Assembly: GCA_036500765.1 (NCBI GenBank)
Contig: DASYBM010000004.1
Span: 1,426,001-1,490,000 of the forward strand
Source of the DNA: Candidatus Sulfotelmatobacter sp.
GTDB lineage: Bacteria > Acidobacteriota > Terriglobia > Terriglobales > Acidobacteriaceae
Length of the DNA stretch: 64,000 nt
Direction: 5' to 3'
Both the position numbers and the translations under genes were made by a program. Below the pieces are notes generated by a model. It did no database searches, had not been told where the DNA came from, and saw only the letters and a program-made list of their open reading frames with translations. Of the stretch, positions 50,432 through 58,440 are shown in pieces. The number at the start of each line of letters is the position of its first letter. The first letter of the stretch is position 1.

Positions 50432-53400
50432 TCAGACGGCCGCCTGCATAGGCTCATCTTTTTTCTGGTCATCGGTCGCGGCACTCTTGGCAACCGGGAT
50501 CATCGCGAAAACGCGTGTTCCCAGCTCGCCCGATTCGATATCCAATGTGCCTTCGACTTGACGCAAGCGTTCCCGCATGCCTGTGACTCCTACACCCGAG
50601 CGTCCGGATTGAACTTCAGCCAAACGCTCGGCGGCCATACCCTTGCCTTGGTCCTGGATTTCCAGAGTGATCTGGTTCACGTCCTGGGTAAGTCTGATCG
50701 AAGCCGTCTTACTGCCGGAATGCCGGTGAATGTTCGTCAAGCACTCCTGCACCAGCCGAAAGATCACGAGTTCCACTTCACGCGGAAGCCGCCCAAACTT
50801 TTCTGAACAATCAAGGTGAACTTCCAGGCCGCTGCGTTCTTGAAGACCTTGTATATACCAACTGATTGCGGAATACAAACCGCTCTCGTCCAATAGCGGC
50901 GGGTGCAATAGATAAGACGTGGTCCTTATCTCGCGGTGCAACTGCTGCACTGTTTCCTGAATCTGCTCTGTCTCGATAGCAAGTTCGGGTGCATTGCGCC
51001 CGGCCTTCTGGGCAAGCTGCGCCAGGTTGATGCCAAGCACAGTTAACGTCTGACCAGCGCTGTCGTGCAACTCGCGGGCGATGTGCCGGCGTTCTTCATC
51101 CTGGGTTCTTAGCAAGCGCCAGGAGAGCTTCCGCACCTGGTTCGATTGTTCCTCCAGTTCCCGGGTTCTGGCACGCACCTCTGCATCCAGCGTCTGCACC
51201 AGCTTGCGATATTTTTCCTCCGCTTCTTTTCGGACGGTGACATCGCTGGCCGCACCGAACCATTCCATGATTGCACCATTCGCGTCAAGCAGCGGAACCG
51301 CCCTCGAGTACGTCCATCCCATCGTCCCGTCTTTTCGTCGGATACGGTGTTCAAGCTCGAACATACTTTTCGTACGCAGCGCCTCCCGAATGCTCTTCAA
51401 CACCAGCGGCTGGTCCGCGACATCGATATATTCATCCAGCCAGTCTCTCCTCGGTTTGCCGGTATCGGCGATGAAGCCTTTGCCGTCGAGCTGGCGCATT
51501 TCGCTCCAGTCTGGGCTCATGTAATACACCACATCGGAACTGGCATTCACGAGTGCGCGGAATCTCTCTTCGCTCCGGCGCAGCAGCTCGTCCGCCTCTT
51601 TTTGATCGTGGATATCCAGACATCCGCCTACGTAACCCTCAAAGATGCCATCCGGCGTGTAACGTGGCACCCCACAGTCCAGAATCCACCGGTACTGCCC
51701 CGTACGATGTCTCAAGCGATAGTGCATCTCGAATGAACGACGAGCGTCAAAAGAGCTTACGTAAATTTGCAGACAACGATCAAAATCATCCGGGTGAACA
51801 CCCTCTGCCCAACCGTTCCCGACCTCTTGTTCCAGCGTGCGCCCGACGAAGTCCAACCAGCCCTTGTTGAAGTAGAAGCAAGCTTTATCGAGGCCTGACA
51901 TCCATACCATGATGGGCGTAGCCTCAGTGATGGTCCGGTAACGCTGTTCACTTTCCCGCAACGCCTGCTCCGCCTGCTTGCGTTGGGAAATGTCGCTGGT
52001 GACTGCAAGATGAATGATTGTCTCGTCCGAGTTGCGCAAAGGCGCGGCATGGGTTTCCATGTACCGCCGGTTGCCATCGAGCCCAACCATCGCGAACTGC
52101 AATGAACCCCGTTCGCCTCGGCAGATGCTTTCATTGAAAGATTTGTATCGCTCCCGATCCTCAGGCGCAACCAGATCGTAAACGCTTCTGCCGGCAACTT
52201 CGTCTCCCGAACGAGCGCCCACCATTTGCAACCCGGACAAATTCATATGCAACAGAGTACCGTCTGCCGCGAGCAGTTTCACGCACTCCGGCGTCGTTTC
52301 AACAATCGCGCGAAAGCGCTCCTCGCTTTCGCGTAATGCCTTCTCGGTCCGTTTTTGCTGCGTGATGTCGTTGTTGGTTTCGAGAACGCACCGCCGATCT
52401 CCACCGCCTCTCTGGTCGAGCGCCCACCGGCTGGCAACTATGATTTCCGTGCCGTCTTTCCTCACATGGACTAATTCGCCGCTCCAGCGCTCCTCACGAT
52501 GCAGTTGTTCCTTGATCTCTTCCAGAGCCGCAGGGAATTGGGTACACAACAGATCGTGGGATACTTGGCCCAACGCTTCCTCACGTGTAAAGCCATACAG
52601 CTCAGTTGCAGCGCTGTTCCAATAAGTAACGCGATCGGCCGCGTCGCGAACGAAGATAGCATCGTTACTCAGGTCGAGCAGGCGAGCCTGTTCCGCTAGC
52701 GCTCGCTCCGCTCGCTTGCGGTCCGTGATGTCCCGGGCTACCTTCGATGCTCCGATCACCCGCCCTGCCGCATCGCGGATCGGTGAAATCGTGAGTGAAA
52801 CATCTAAGGTAGTTCCGTCCTTCCGCTTGCGCACGGTTTCGAAATGATCAACGACCTCTCCTTGTGCCAAACGCCTGAGAATATCTTCTTCTTCCGAACG
52901 TCGTTCCCATGGGATGATGAGCGTAATGAGCTCTCCGATGGCTTCGCCGGCGCTATATCCGAACAATCGCTCTGCACTGTTGTTCCAACTGGTTATCGTG
53001 CCATCGAGTTTCTTACTGATGATCGCATCATCTGAGCAATCGACAATGGCAGCAAGCAGTGAAGTTGTCCGTTCTGCCTGTTTTCGCTCGGTAACGTCAT
53101 GGAAGGTCAAAACGATCAGCGTATTTCGGTCTCGCCCCAACTCATGCGCGTCGAGTACAAATATCCTTCTTCCGATTACTGGGAGCTCACCTTCGATTTC
53201 GATCGTTTTAAATTGAGTGTGCCTGCCGAGAGACGCCTCCACGGACGCCCACGCTTCCGACGTTTCCCACTCGTGGTCTCCAAGCTTGCGAATCGAAATA
53301 CCCTGAGTCTTATCCCGCGAAACGCCAAACAAAATATGAAATGCGCGGTTCGCGGTCTGTACATGCAATTTGTCGTCCAGAACAACCAACGGATCGATTA

Positions 53401-53851
53401 CGGCATTGAGAATCGCCTTGGTGTATTCCCGCTCGTAAATGGCTTGGTCGATGCTTGCACGAAAAGCCGTGACATTCGTGAGTGTGACTACCGCGCCCAG
53501 AATCTGGCGATCGCTTCCACGGTAGGGGGCTACTCGAAGGAGAAAGCATCTATCGCCGTCGCGGGCTTCGGTCCGGTGTGGCGCTCCGTCGGCGATCACT
53601 CGCGCACAGAGCCTGCCGAGATTCTCCACGCTGCGCAGAGAATCGTCGATGCTACGCCCGATGTCGGTTAGCTTCACACCGAGCACCGTTATGGCCGCCC
53701 GGTTGATGCGGACAATGCTGCGATCGCGGCTGATTACAATGATCGGAAGATCGACAGCCTCGAGCAGGCCGATATCATTGCCGATTATTCCGTCAAGAAT
53801 AGCGTCGCCTGATACGGTGCCGTCTCCCGCAAACTCGTCGTGCTTGGCCAT
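50432..53851 (-). CDS. Orphan multi-PAS histidine kinase (NarL-type, HisKA_3)
   Basis: 1139 residues without membrane helices. About seven PAS/PAC units fill residues 15-890 (each with a short YWN.AA..L.G or similar core and a KDG..(L/V).V...(A/R)DIT.RK(Q/R)AE hinge), then a coiled coil (EVRARTRELEEQSNQVRKLS), HisKA_3 with phospho-acceptor His in ERRHIARELHDSAGQTLTVLG, and HATPase_c with RLVQECLTNIHRHSGSK, DQGKGM and GVGVTGMRERLRQVEG. HisKA_3 kinases pair with NarL/FixJ-type regulators; none is nearby. Several PAS units may bind heme, flavin or ligands; no ligand residues could be assigned. It follows the MEDS gene by 17 bases on the same strand. Confidence 0.88.
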   Translation of the reverse strand: MAKHDEFAGDGTVSGDAILDGIIGNDIGLLEAVDLPIIVISRDRSIVRINRAAITVLGVKLTDIGRSIDDSLRSVENLGRLCARVIADGAPHRTEARDGDRCFLLRVAPYRGSDRQILGAVVTLTNVTAFRASIDQAIYEREYTKAILNAVIDPLVVLDDKLHVQTANRAFHILFGVSRDKTQGISIRKLGDHEWETSEAWASVEASLGRHTQFKTIEIEGELPVIGRRIFVLDAHELGRDRNTLIVLTFHDVTERKQAERTTSLLAAIVDCSDDAIISKKLDGTITSWNNSAERLFGYSAGEAIGELITLIIPWERRSEEEDILRRLAQGEVVDHFETVRKRKDGTTLDVSLTISPIRDAAGRVIGASKVARDITDRKRAERALAEQARLLDLSNDAIFVRDAADRVTYWNSAATELYGFTREEALGQVSHDLLCTQFPAALEEIKEQLHREERWSGELVHVRKDGTEIIVASRWALDQRGGGDRRCVLETNNDITQQKRTEKALRESEERFRAIVETTPECVKLLAADGTLLHMNLSGLQMVGARSGDEVAGRSVYDLVAPEDRERYKSFNESICRGERGSLQFAMVGLDGNRRYMETHAAPLRNSDETIIHLAVTSDISQRKQAEQALRESEQRYRTITEATPIMVWMSGLDKACFYFNKGWLDFVGRTLEQEVGNGWAEGVHPDDFDRCLQIYVSSFDARRSFEMHYRLRHRTGQYRWILDCGVPRYTPDGIFEGYVGGCLDIHDQKEADELLRRSEERFRALVNASSDVVYYMSPDWSEMRQLDGKGFIADTGKPRRDWLDEYIDVADQPLVLKSIREALRTKSMFELEHRIRRKDGTMGWTYSRAVPLLDANGAIMEWFGAASDVTVRKEAEEKYRKLVQTLDAEVRARTRELEEQSNQVRKLSWRLLRTQDEERRHIARELHDSAGQTLTVLGINLAQLAQKAGRNAPELAIETEQIQETVQQLHREIRTTSYLLHPPLLDESGLYSAISWYIQGLQERSGLEVHLDCSEKFGRLPREVELVIFRLVQECLTNIHRHSGSKTASIRLTQDVNQITLEIQDQGKGMAAERLAEVQSGRSGVGVTGMRERLRQVEGTLDIESGELGTRVFAMIPVAKSAATDDQKKDEPMQAAV

Positions 53852-53868
53852 CGAAACTTTCTACCTTT

Positions 53869-54702
53869 CTAACCAGCAGCCCGATACAGGGCTCGACTCC
53901 GTCGCAGCACATCATCGGCTACGACTGGCAGGGTCTGTCGCAATGCCAAAAGCAACGCCTGAGAACGCGGCATTTGTAACGGCGCCGCAAAGCGCGAGAG
54001 CAGTTCCCCTTCCAGCACACGGTACTCATCCGGACCCACGGCATCTTGAAGTGCCTCCGATACTGCTCGCTCAAGCCGAGAATAATCTTCCACCGGAATA
54101 AGATGGGAGTGATTCTCACCGAGCCTTGGCAGCATACGGGCGTGCACGTCTCCGTCGAAGTTATCCATCAAGAACGAGCAGAAAATCGCAATATCTTGCT
54201 CATGCGCGAGCTGGTCGAATTGATCTTCGAGTTGCATGCTGGCGGCGACGTCGCCTCGCTCCCAAAGAATGTTAACCATCTCGCCCCACCACCGGATCTT
54301 CGGATAGCGACCGTCTCCCCGGGCCTGGGAAACAACGTTTTGGGCTAAACCCAGGAAAACCGGTGAGTCCGGCATTCCGTCGCGCATGAACGTGGGCAGC
54401 AGATTGTCCGCGTCTACGATGGTCAGTTGGCCCCGTTTCTCCGCGGCTTTCACATCGACGCCCTCGCTCTCCAAGCGAGGACGAAAAGCGTCCCAGTGAG
54501 CGACCGTCGGGACTAGTATTACCCCCTCGCCATTTGCGATCGCCGCAGCCGCAAAGCGACAGACCGCCCGATTGAGAAACTGCTGATCTTGATAGAGTTG
54601 TACGATGTGATCGCGCGGTGCCGCGCTGTTGAGAAGACCGCACCAGGGCTCGCTCTGGCTTGCCAGGTCTTTTGTGCTGCCTAAGCTACCGCTATTTTCC
54701 AT
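53869..54702 (-). CDS. MEDS-domain sensor protein
   Basis: 277 residues. HIVQLYQDQQFLNRAVCRFAAAAIANGEGVILVPTVAHWDAFRPRLESEGVDVKAAEKRGQL is the start of a MEDS domain (PF14417, first seen in DcmR; thought to sense hydrocarbon-derived or small signals), and LTIVDADNLLPTFMRDGMPDSPVF and WWGEMVNILWERGDVAASMQLEDQFDQL continue it. It resembles RecA-like ATPase folds lacking Walker motifs. The C-terminal 60 residues (SRLERAVSEALQD...VADDVLRRSRALY) are helical and may bind the kinase. AGGAGG is 4-5 bases before ATG 54702. Probably an input partner for the kinase just downstream (inference). Confidence 0.75.
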   Translation of the reverse strand: MENSGSLGSTKDLASQSEPWCGLLNSAAPRDHIVQLYQDQQFLNRAVCRFAAAAIANGEGVILVPTVAHWDAFRPRLESEGVDVKAAEKRGQLTIVDADNLLPTFMRDGMPDSPVFLGLAQNVVSQARGDGRYPKIRWWGEMVNILWERGDVAASMQLEDQFDQLAHEQDIAIFCSFLMDNFDGDVHARMLPRLGENHSHLIPVEDYSRLERAVSEALQDAVGPDEYRVLEGELLSRFAAPLQMPRSQALLLALRQTLPVVADDVLRRSRALYRAAG

Positions 54703-55302
54703 CTTCCCTCCTCGCATTATCGCAAGTAGATCTCGGGTCACATTGCCGGGCTGAAATTCAAGAAACGATCGAACTGTGCGCCGAAACGCTCGTGCCATCG
54801 CCGACCAAGACTGCGACTGAGTTCATCAGTATCCTCGGGGCAGAAGACATTTATTCCCTCCGCGTCCTTGGATCGACGCGAACGGCGGATCGACGCGAAC
54901 GGCCACAAGCTCCGACGATAAATCATGCAGGAAGGTGACCGATCCAAACCATACAGTATTTTCGGTATTGACACCGGCCTGGCAGATTCTGCCACGACTG
55001 CGACGGTCCGGATAGGCAAACGCTCACCCGTCTGAAAGCGGTCAAGCAGTCTAGGGGAAATCTCGTGTCCACCGAACCAGGGTGGTTAAGTGGTTGATTC
55101 AGCGCGGTCCAAATTCTGGAACACCGAACGCGGCCCTCAGCTTGAACCTTACTTATAGTTGATGTCGTCTAGTTGATGTCGTCCGAAGGGCAGGAAATAG
55201 CGGGAGTAACCCGGGAACATGGAATCAGCACCTTTGCCGACTCTATTGTACGTTTATTGTTGTACCTATTGTCTATAACTACACTACGATCAGGCATTGT
55301 CA
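54703..55302. other. 600-base region without a credible gene
   Basis: Open frames here (for example 54738-55019 minus) have no ribosome site, no family likeness and odd composition. Visible landmarks: an exact 17-base tandem pair GGATCGACGCGAACGGC (54870-54903) and an exact 14-base tandem pair TAGTTGATGTCGTC (55156-55183). The tmRNA 3' end is at 55303. Confidence 0.5.
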
Positions 55303-55692
55303 TGGTGGAGGCGGCGGGAGTCGAACCCGCGTCCGAAAATGTTACTGGTCAAGAGAACTACATGCTTAGTCGTGTTCATGCCCCAGGCGTTTGTCGCCAT
55401 CGCTGGCGATTCCCCCGAGACGTTCGCGGCGCGCGCTCAGAACCGACAAGAAACGCGATCCGCTAGCCTGTGATCTTAGCCTCTCGCCCCAGACGTAGAC
55501 GAGAAGAGCGGCCCGCTGTGTGACGTCCTTCGGAGGCCCGCGGGCGAAGCCTCTTGGGACGGCTGCCTAAACTAGTTAGGCTGCGTATGCCATTTGTTGA
55601 TTGGCAATTATCATTTTCCACGCGATTACGGGTGTGTGGACCCCGGCATGCCTCTTGGCCGCAAGCATCTCCGTCGAAGCCGTGACGCCCCC
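55303..55692 (-). ncRNA. ssrA: Transfer-messenger RNA (tmRNA)
   Basis: 390 bases on the minus strand. The 5' end GGGGGCG (55692 down to 55686) pairs with CGCCTCC just before the encoded 3' CCA (55303-55305): seven pairs with one G-U. The D-arm analogue CGGCTTCGACGG and the T-arm GGGTTCGACTCCCGCC are at the expected ends. In the middle lies the tag reading frame (55576-55605). tmRNA with SmpB frees stalled ribosomes and marks unfinished proteins for degradation. One-piece form, as in most bacteria. No smpB is nearby. Confidence 0.95.
55576..55605 (-). other. tmRNA tag reading frame, (A)ANQQMAYAA
   Basis: From the resume codon GCC (55605-55603) the frame reads A-N-Q-Q-M-A-Y-A-A then TAA (55578-55576). 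The first Ala of the tag comes from charged tmRNA. The hydrophobic AYAA end matches the pattern recognised by ClpXP-type proteases. Confidence 0.85.
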
Positions 55693-55913
55693 ACTGGTGG
55701 GTTTGGCCTGATTCAAAGAACTACTTCCAAACTAGGTTCCCCCGGTGAGGAAGTCAATCCCCTTAGATGTTCCGTCCCAACCTATGGACGCACTTTTGCC
55801 GACAGGATACGCGGGCCACTAAGTACGCATGCCTGCCTGCGTGCTTAAGAATGCTTGACGTGCTATGCGGGCAGTGCCATAATCATTTCCGAGCAAGTGA
55901 AGGAGGCAGTCTT

Positions 55914-56369
55914 ATGCCAGTCAGCACGGGTTCAACTTCCGACCACGTCCGGGAACAAGCCAGCCGCAACTATGTGGAGGCCGCACGTCGTCAGGGAATG
56001 GACAGGTTTTCTATCAATGTGGGCGAAGTGCAGAAGGAATCGAAGCTGCGCAATCGGGTTTCTCTCGTCTGCAGCGCTCTAAAGTCCAAGAAATTCTTAC
56101 AGGCGAATGGATTGCGCTTCGTCTCCGAGAGTGGCCCCCCCTCAGGGATGAGCACCACTGTTACATATACTTATGAGTTCGTCGATGGCGAGAACTCAGG
56201 AAAGTCAGAAACTTCCGCTGGCCCCGGTGGCAGCACGCCGCAATCCCGACAAGCCGCATGGGAGAAGCTCCGTGGCGCATTGAAAGACGTTTTTGCTGAA
56301 TACGGCGGAGGCGAAGCTTATCTACGCGCCGAACGCGCCACATTCCGCGACGCGGATGAACCCAAATGA
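55914..56369 (+). CDS. Unknown protein coupled to a PIN-domain gene (candidate antitoxin)
   Basis: 151 residues preceded by a strong AAGGAGG site 7 bases upstream of ATG 55914. The N-terminal half is helical with many charges: DHVREQASRNYVEAARRQG, then FSINVGEVQKESKLRNRVSLVCSALKSKKFLQANG, a helix-turn-helix-like block (turn at SKLRNR). The middle TVTYTYEFVDGEN is a beta pair; the tail AWEKLRGALKDVFAEYGGGEAYL is helical. I know of no named family. The stop overlaps the next start by four bases (ATGA), as in toxin-antitoxin pairs. If this is an antitoxin it is unlike AbrB-, Phd- or RHH-type VapB proteins. This role is inference. Confidence 0.65.
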   Translation: MPVSTGSTSDHVREQASRNYVEAARRQGMDRFSINVGEVQKESKLRNRVSLVCSALKSKKFLQANGLRFVSESGPPSGMSTTVTYTYEFVDGENSGKSETSAGPGGSTPQSRQAAWEKLRGALKDVFAEYGGGEAYLRAERATFRDADEPK

Positions 56370-56791
56370 GCCGTATTTATTGGGACTCCATGCTGTTTAT
56401 TTACTGGCTGGATGACAATCCGCATTTTGCCAAGCGGGTTGCGTCCATTCATGCTCGCATGAGCGATCGCAAGGATCAACTCATTACCAGTGCTGTCACG
56501 GTGGGTGAGGTTCTGGCCGGCGTATATCGCAAGGGGCCAACGTCGCGGGTAGACGAGGTCCGCAATGCGTTGCTAGGTCTCTTATCCGAAGTCGTACCCT
56601 TTACCGCCGACACCGCCGATCATTACGCGAGAATTCGCGGCAGCATGAAAATCGCTTCGCCCGACGCCATTCACCTTGCGTGTGCTGCCTCGGCAAACAC
56701 CGATCTTTTCTTAACCAACGACAAAAATCTTGTCGGCACAGCCATTCCTGGCATTCAGTTCGTCGCCGCGCTGGATACGAATATTCTTTAA
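56366..56791 (+). CDS. PIN-domain ribonuclease (VapC-like)
   Basis: 141 residues of the PIN fold. The acidic metal-binding set is visible as Asp7 (YWDSML), Glu48 (VGEVLAGV), Asp100 (SPDAIHLACA) and Asp119 (TNDKNL), in the order and spacing of VapC toxins, which cleave RNA (initiator tRNA or ribosomal RNA loops). The first motif is WDSML rather than the more common DTNV, as in many chromosomal PINs. It overlaps the upstream unknown gene by 4 bases, making a two-gene unit immediately upstream of the efflux operon and downstream of tmRNA. Toxicity is untested. Confidence 0.82.
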   Translation: MSRIYWDSMLFIYWLDDNPHFAKRVASIHARMSDRKDQLITSAVTVGEVLAGVYRKGPTSRVDEVRNALLGLLSEVVPFTADTADHYARIRGSMKIASPDAIHLACAASANTDLFLTNDKNLVGTAIPGIQFVAALDTNIL

Positions 56792-57174
56792 GACATTCCC
56801 TTCCGTCGCTTTGTTTTCTTAGGCCTGGCTGTCATCACAGCAGCGTACACCCTCTTCCGTGATGACGTTATGTTCCTGCAGGAACATTTGTGCGGGCAGA
56901 CGGAACGTCCCCCCACGGCCGCAGAAAAGCGGGCGCTGCCGGCGGCATCGTCTCTCACCCGACTACGAAATTTTACCAAGTCTCGCTAATTCTTTACTTT
57001 ACGGAGATACGGGTTATGGTTCCATGGAAAAAGGTACGAGAGTATGCGCAAACCGATACGGCAAACCCTGCATCTGAGACCAAGCGCGTCGGACGGCTTT
57101 TAATAGCCGGCCGTTGCTTCGGGCGTCGTCCGGATGTTTTCAGATGAGCAAGATTGATCGACGAAGAAAACTGA
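56792..57174 (+). promoter_or_regulatory. Control region before the MdtABC-like operon
   Basis: 383 bases without a credible gene. GTCATCAC (56831-56838) faces GTGATGAC (56859-56866), and a perfect 18-base palindrome ATGTTCCTGCAGGAACAT lies at 56870-56887. The latter is a good operator candidate for a dimeric repressor (TetR or LexA-like half-site spacing), about 290 bases before ATG 57175. No such regulator gene is adjacent. Confidence 0.5.
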
Positions 57175-58440
57175 ATGGAAAACAAGTCTGCCGCCCCAAT
57201 CACTGGTTCGCTCATTACTGCCCCAATCACTGACCCGCAGCATCAGTTGCCCCCTGCAAGTCACTCCGAAAAACCCAAGTGGCGTCGTCTTCTGGTATGG
57301 ATCGTCGTGTTGGCCGCGCTGGGCTTGATTCTTTTTCTGATCGTGCACCATAAGGACGAAAGCAAGTCGGCCGCGCCCTCTGGACGAAGAGGAGTTAGTG
57401 GGCCGGTACCGACCGTGGTCGCCACCGCGCAAAAGGGAAATATTGGCGTGTACCTTGAGGCGATCGGCACGGTTACGCCGGTCTACACGGCGTCGATTAC
57501 CAGCGAAGTTATGGGACTGGTGAAGCAGGTGCACTATCAGGAAGGTCAGTCGGTGCGTAAGGGGCAGCCGTTGATCGACATCGATCCCCGGCCTTATGAG
57601 GCCCAACTCTTACAGGCGCAGGGCGCTCTGGAGCGCGACACGAATGTGCTGGCCGAAGCCAAGATGGATCTGGAGCGATACCAGCAGGCGTGGGCCAAAA
57701 ATTCGATTCCCAAGCAGACGCTCGACGATCAGGAAAAAATCACGCTACAGGATGAAGGCACGGTCAAAAACGATCAGGGCGTGGTGCAGTATGACCAGGT
57801 TCAGGTCGCCTTCTGTCACATCACGTCGCCGATCGAGGGGCGCGTGGGACTTCGTTTGGTGGACCCGGGAAACGTGGTTCAATCGAGCGGCGGCACGATC
57901 TTAGCGGTGGTCACGCAGGTGCAACCGATCACCGTGATTTTTACGGTCGCGGAAGACAGCCTGGGCCAGGTGCAACAGCAACTCAGCCATGGAAAACATC
58001 TTTCGGTGGACGCCTACGACCGAGCCCTGAAAACCAAGCTGGCAACGGGCCGACTGTTGACGTTCGACAATCAGATCGACACCACGACCGGCACGGTCAA
58101 GATGCGCGCGCTTTTCGACAACAAGAACGGCGCGCTTTTCCCCAATCAGTTCGTCAATACCAGGCTGTTGGTAACGACCGAACAGGGAGTCACCCTAATT
58201 CCGTCGTCGGCGATCCAGCACAATGGCGAGAGCGCATTCGTTTATGTCATTCAGAACGATACCGCGCAGATCCGCAATGTGCAGACCGGAGTGGCCGACG
58301 CGGGCAATACGGCGGTGACCGGCATCAACCCCGGCGATGTTGTCGCCAACAGCAGTTTCGACAAACTGCAAAACAACTCGAAGATTGTGGTCTCGAAGCA
58401 GCCTGCGCCCGGTACTTCGACCGAGAGCCAAGCCCCGTGA
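57175..58440 (+). CDS. RND efflux adaptor (MdtA-like)
   Basis: 421 residues. A 36-residue Pro/Ser/Thr-rich cytoplasmic leader precedes a membrane anchor (about 37-58, LLVWIVVLAALGLILFLIV). Then comes the adaptor core: TVVATAQKGNIGVYLEAIGTVTP, lipoyl VMGLVKQVHYQEGQSVRKGQPLIDIDPRPYEAQLLQAQGALE, a coiled-coil arm, second lipoyl CHITSPIEGRVGLRLVDPGNVVQ and beta-barrel TGTVKMRALFDN..GALFPNQFVN(T)RLLV. The start codon gets little ribosome-site support. It precedes two pump genes, the pattern of mdtABC, and the next gene starts in its stop (GTGA). Confidence 0.93.
   Translation: MENKSAAPITGSLITAPITDPQHQLPPASHSEKPKWRRLLVWIVVLAALGLILFLIVHHKDESKSAAPSGRRGVSGPVPTVVATAQKGNIGVYLEAIGTVTPVYTASITSEVMGLVKQVHYQEGQSVRKGQPLIDIDPRPYEAQLLQAQGALERDTNVLAEAKMDLERYQQAWAKNSIPKQTLDDQEKITLQDEGTVKNDQGVVQYDQVQVAFCHITSPIEGRVGLRLVDPGNVVQSSGGTILAVVTQVQPITVIFTVAEDSLGQVQQQLSHGKHLSVDAYDRALKTKLATGRLLTFDNQIDTTTGTVKMRALFDNKNGALFPNQFVNTRLLVTTEQGVTLIPSSAIQHNGESAFVYVIQNDTAQIRNVQTGVADAGNTAVTGINPGDVVANSSFDKLQNNSKIVVSKQPAPGTSTESQAP

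Noticed and set aside
54738..55019. 93-codon minus-strand open frame
   Set aside because: No ribosome site, no family likeness, and it includes a tandem duplication; too weak to call.
55173..55848. Short open frames at 55173-55466 and 55594-55848
   Set aside because: They lie in or across the tmRNA gene, whose ends, T-arm and tag frame are clear.
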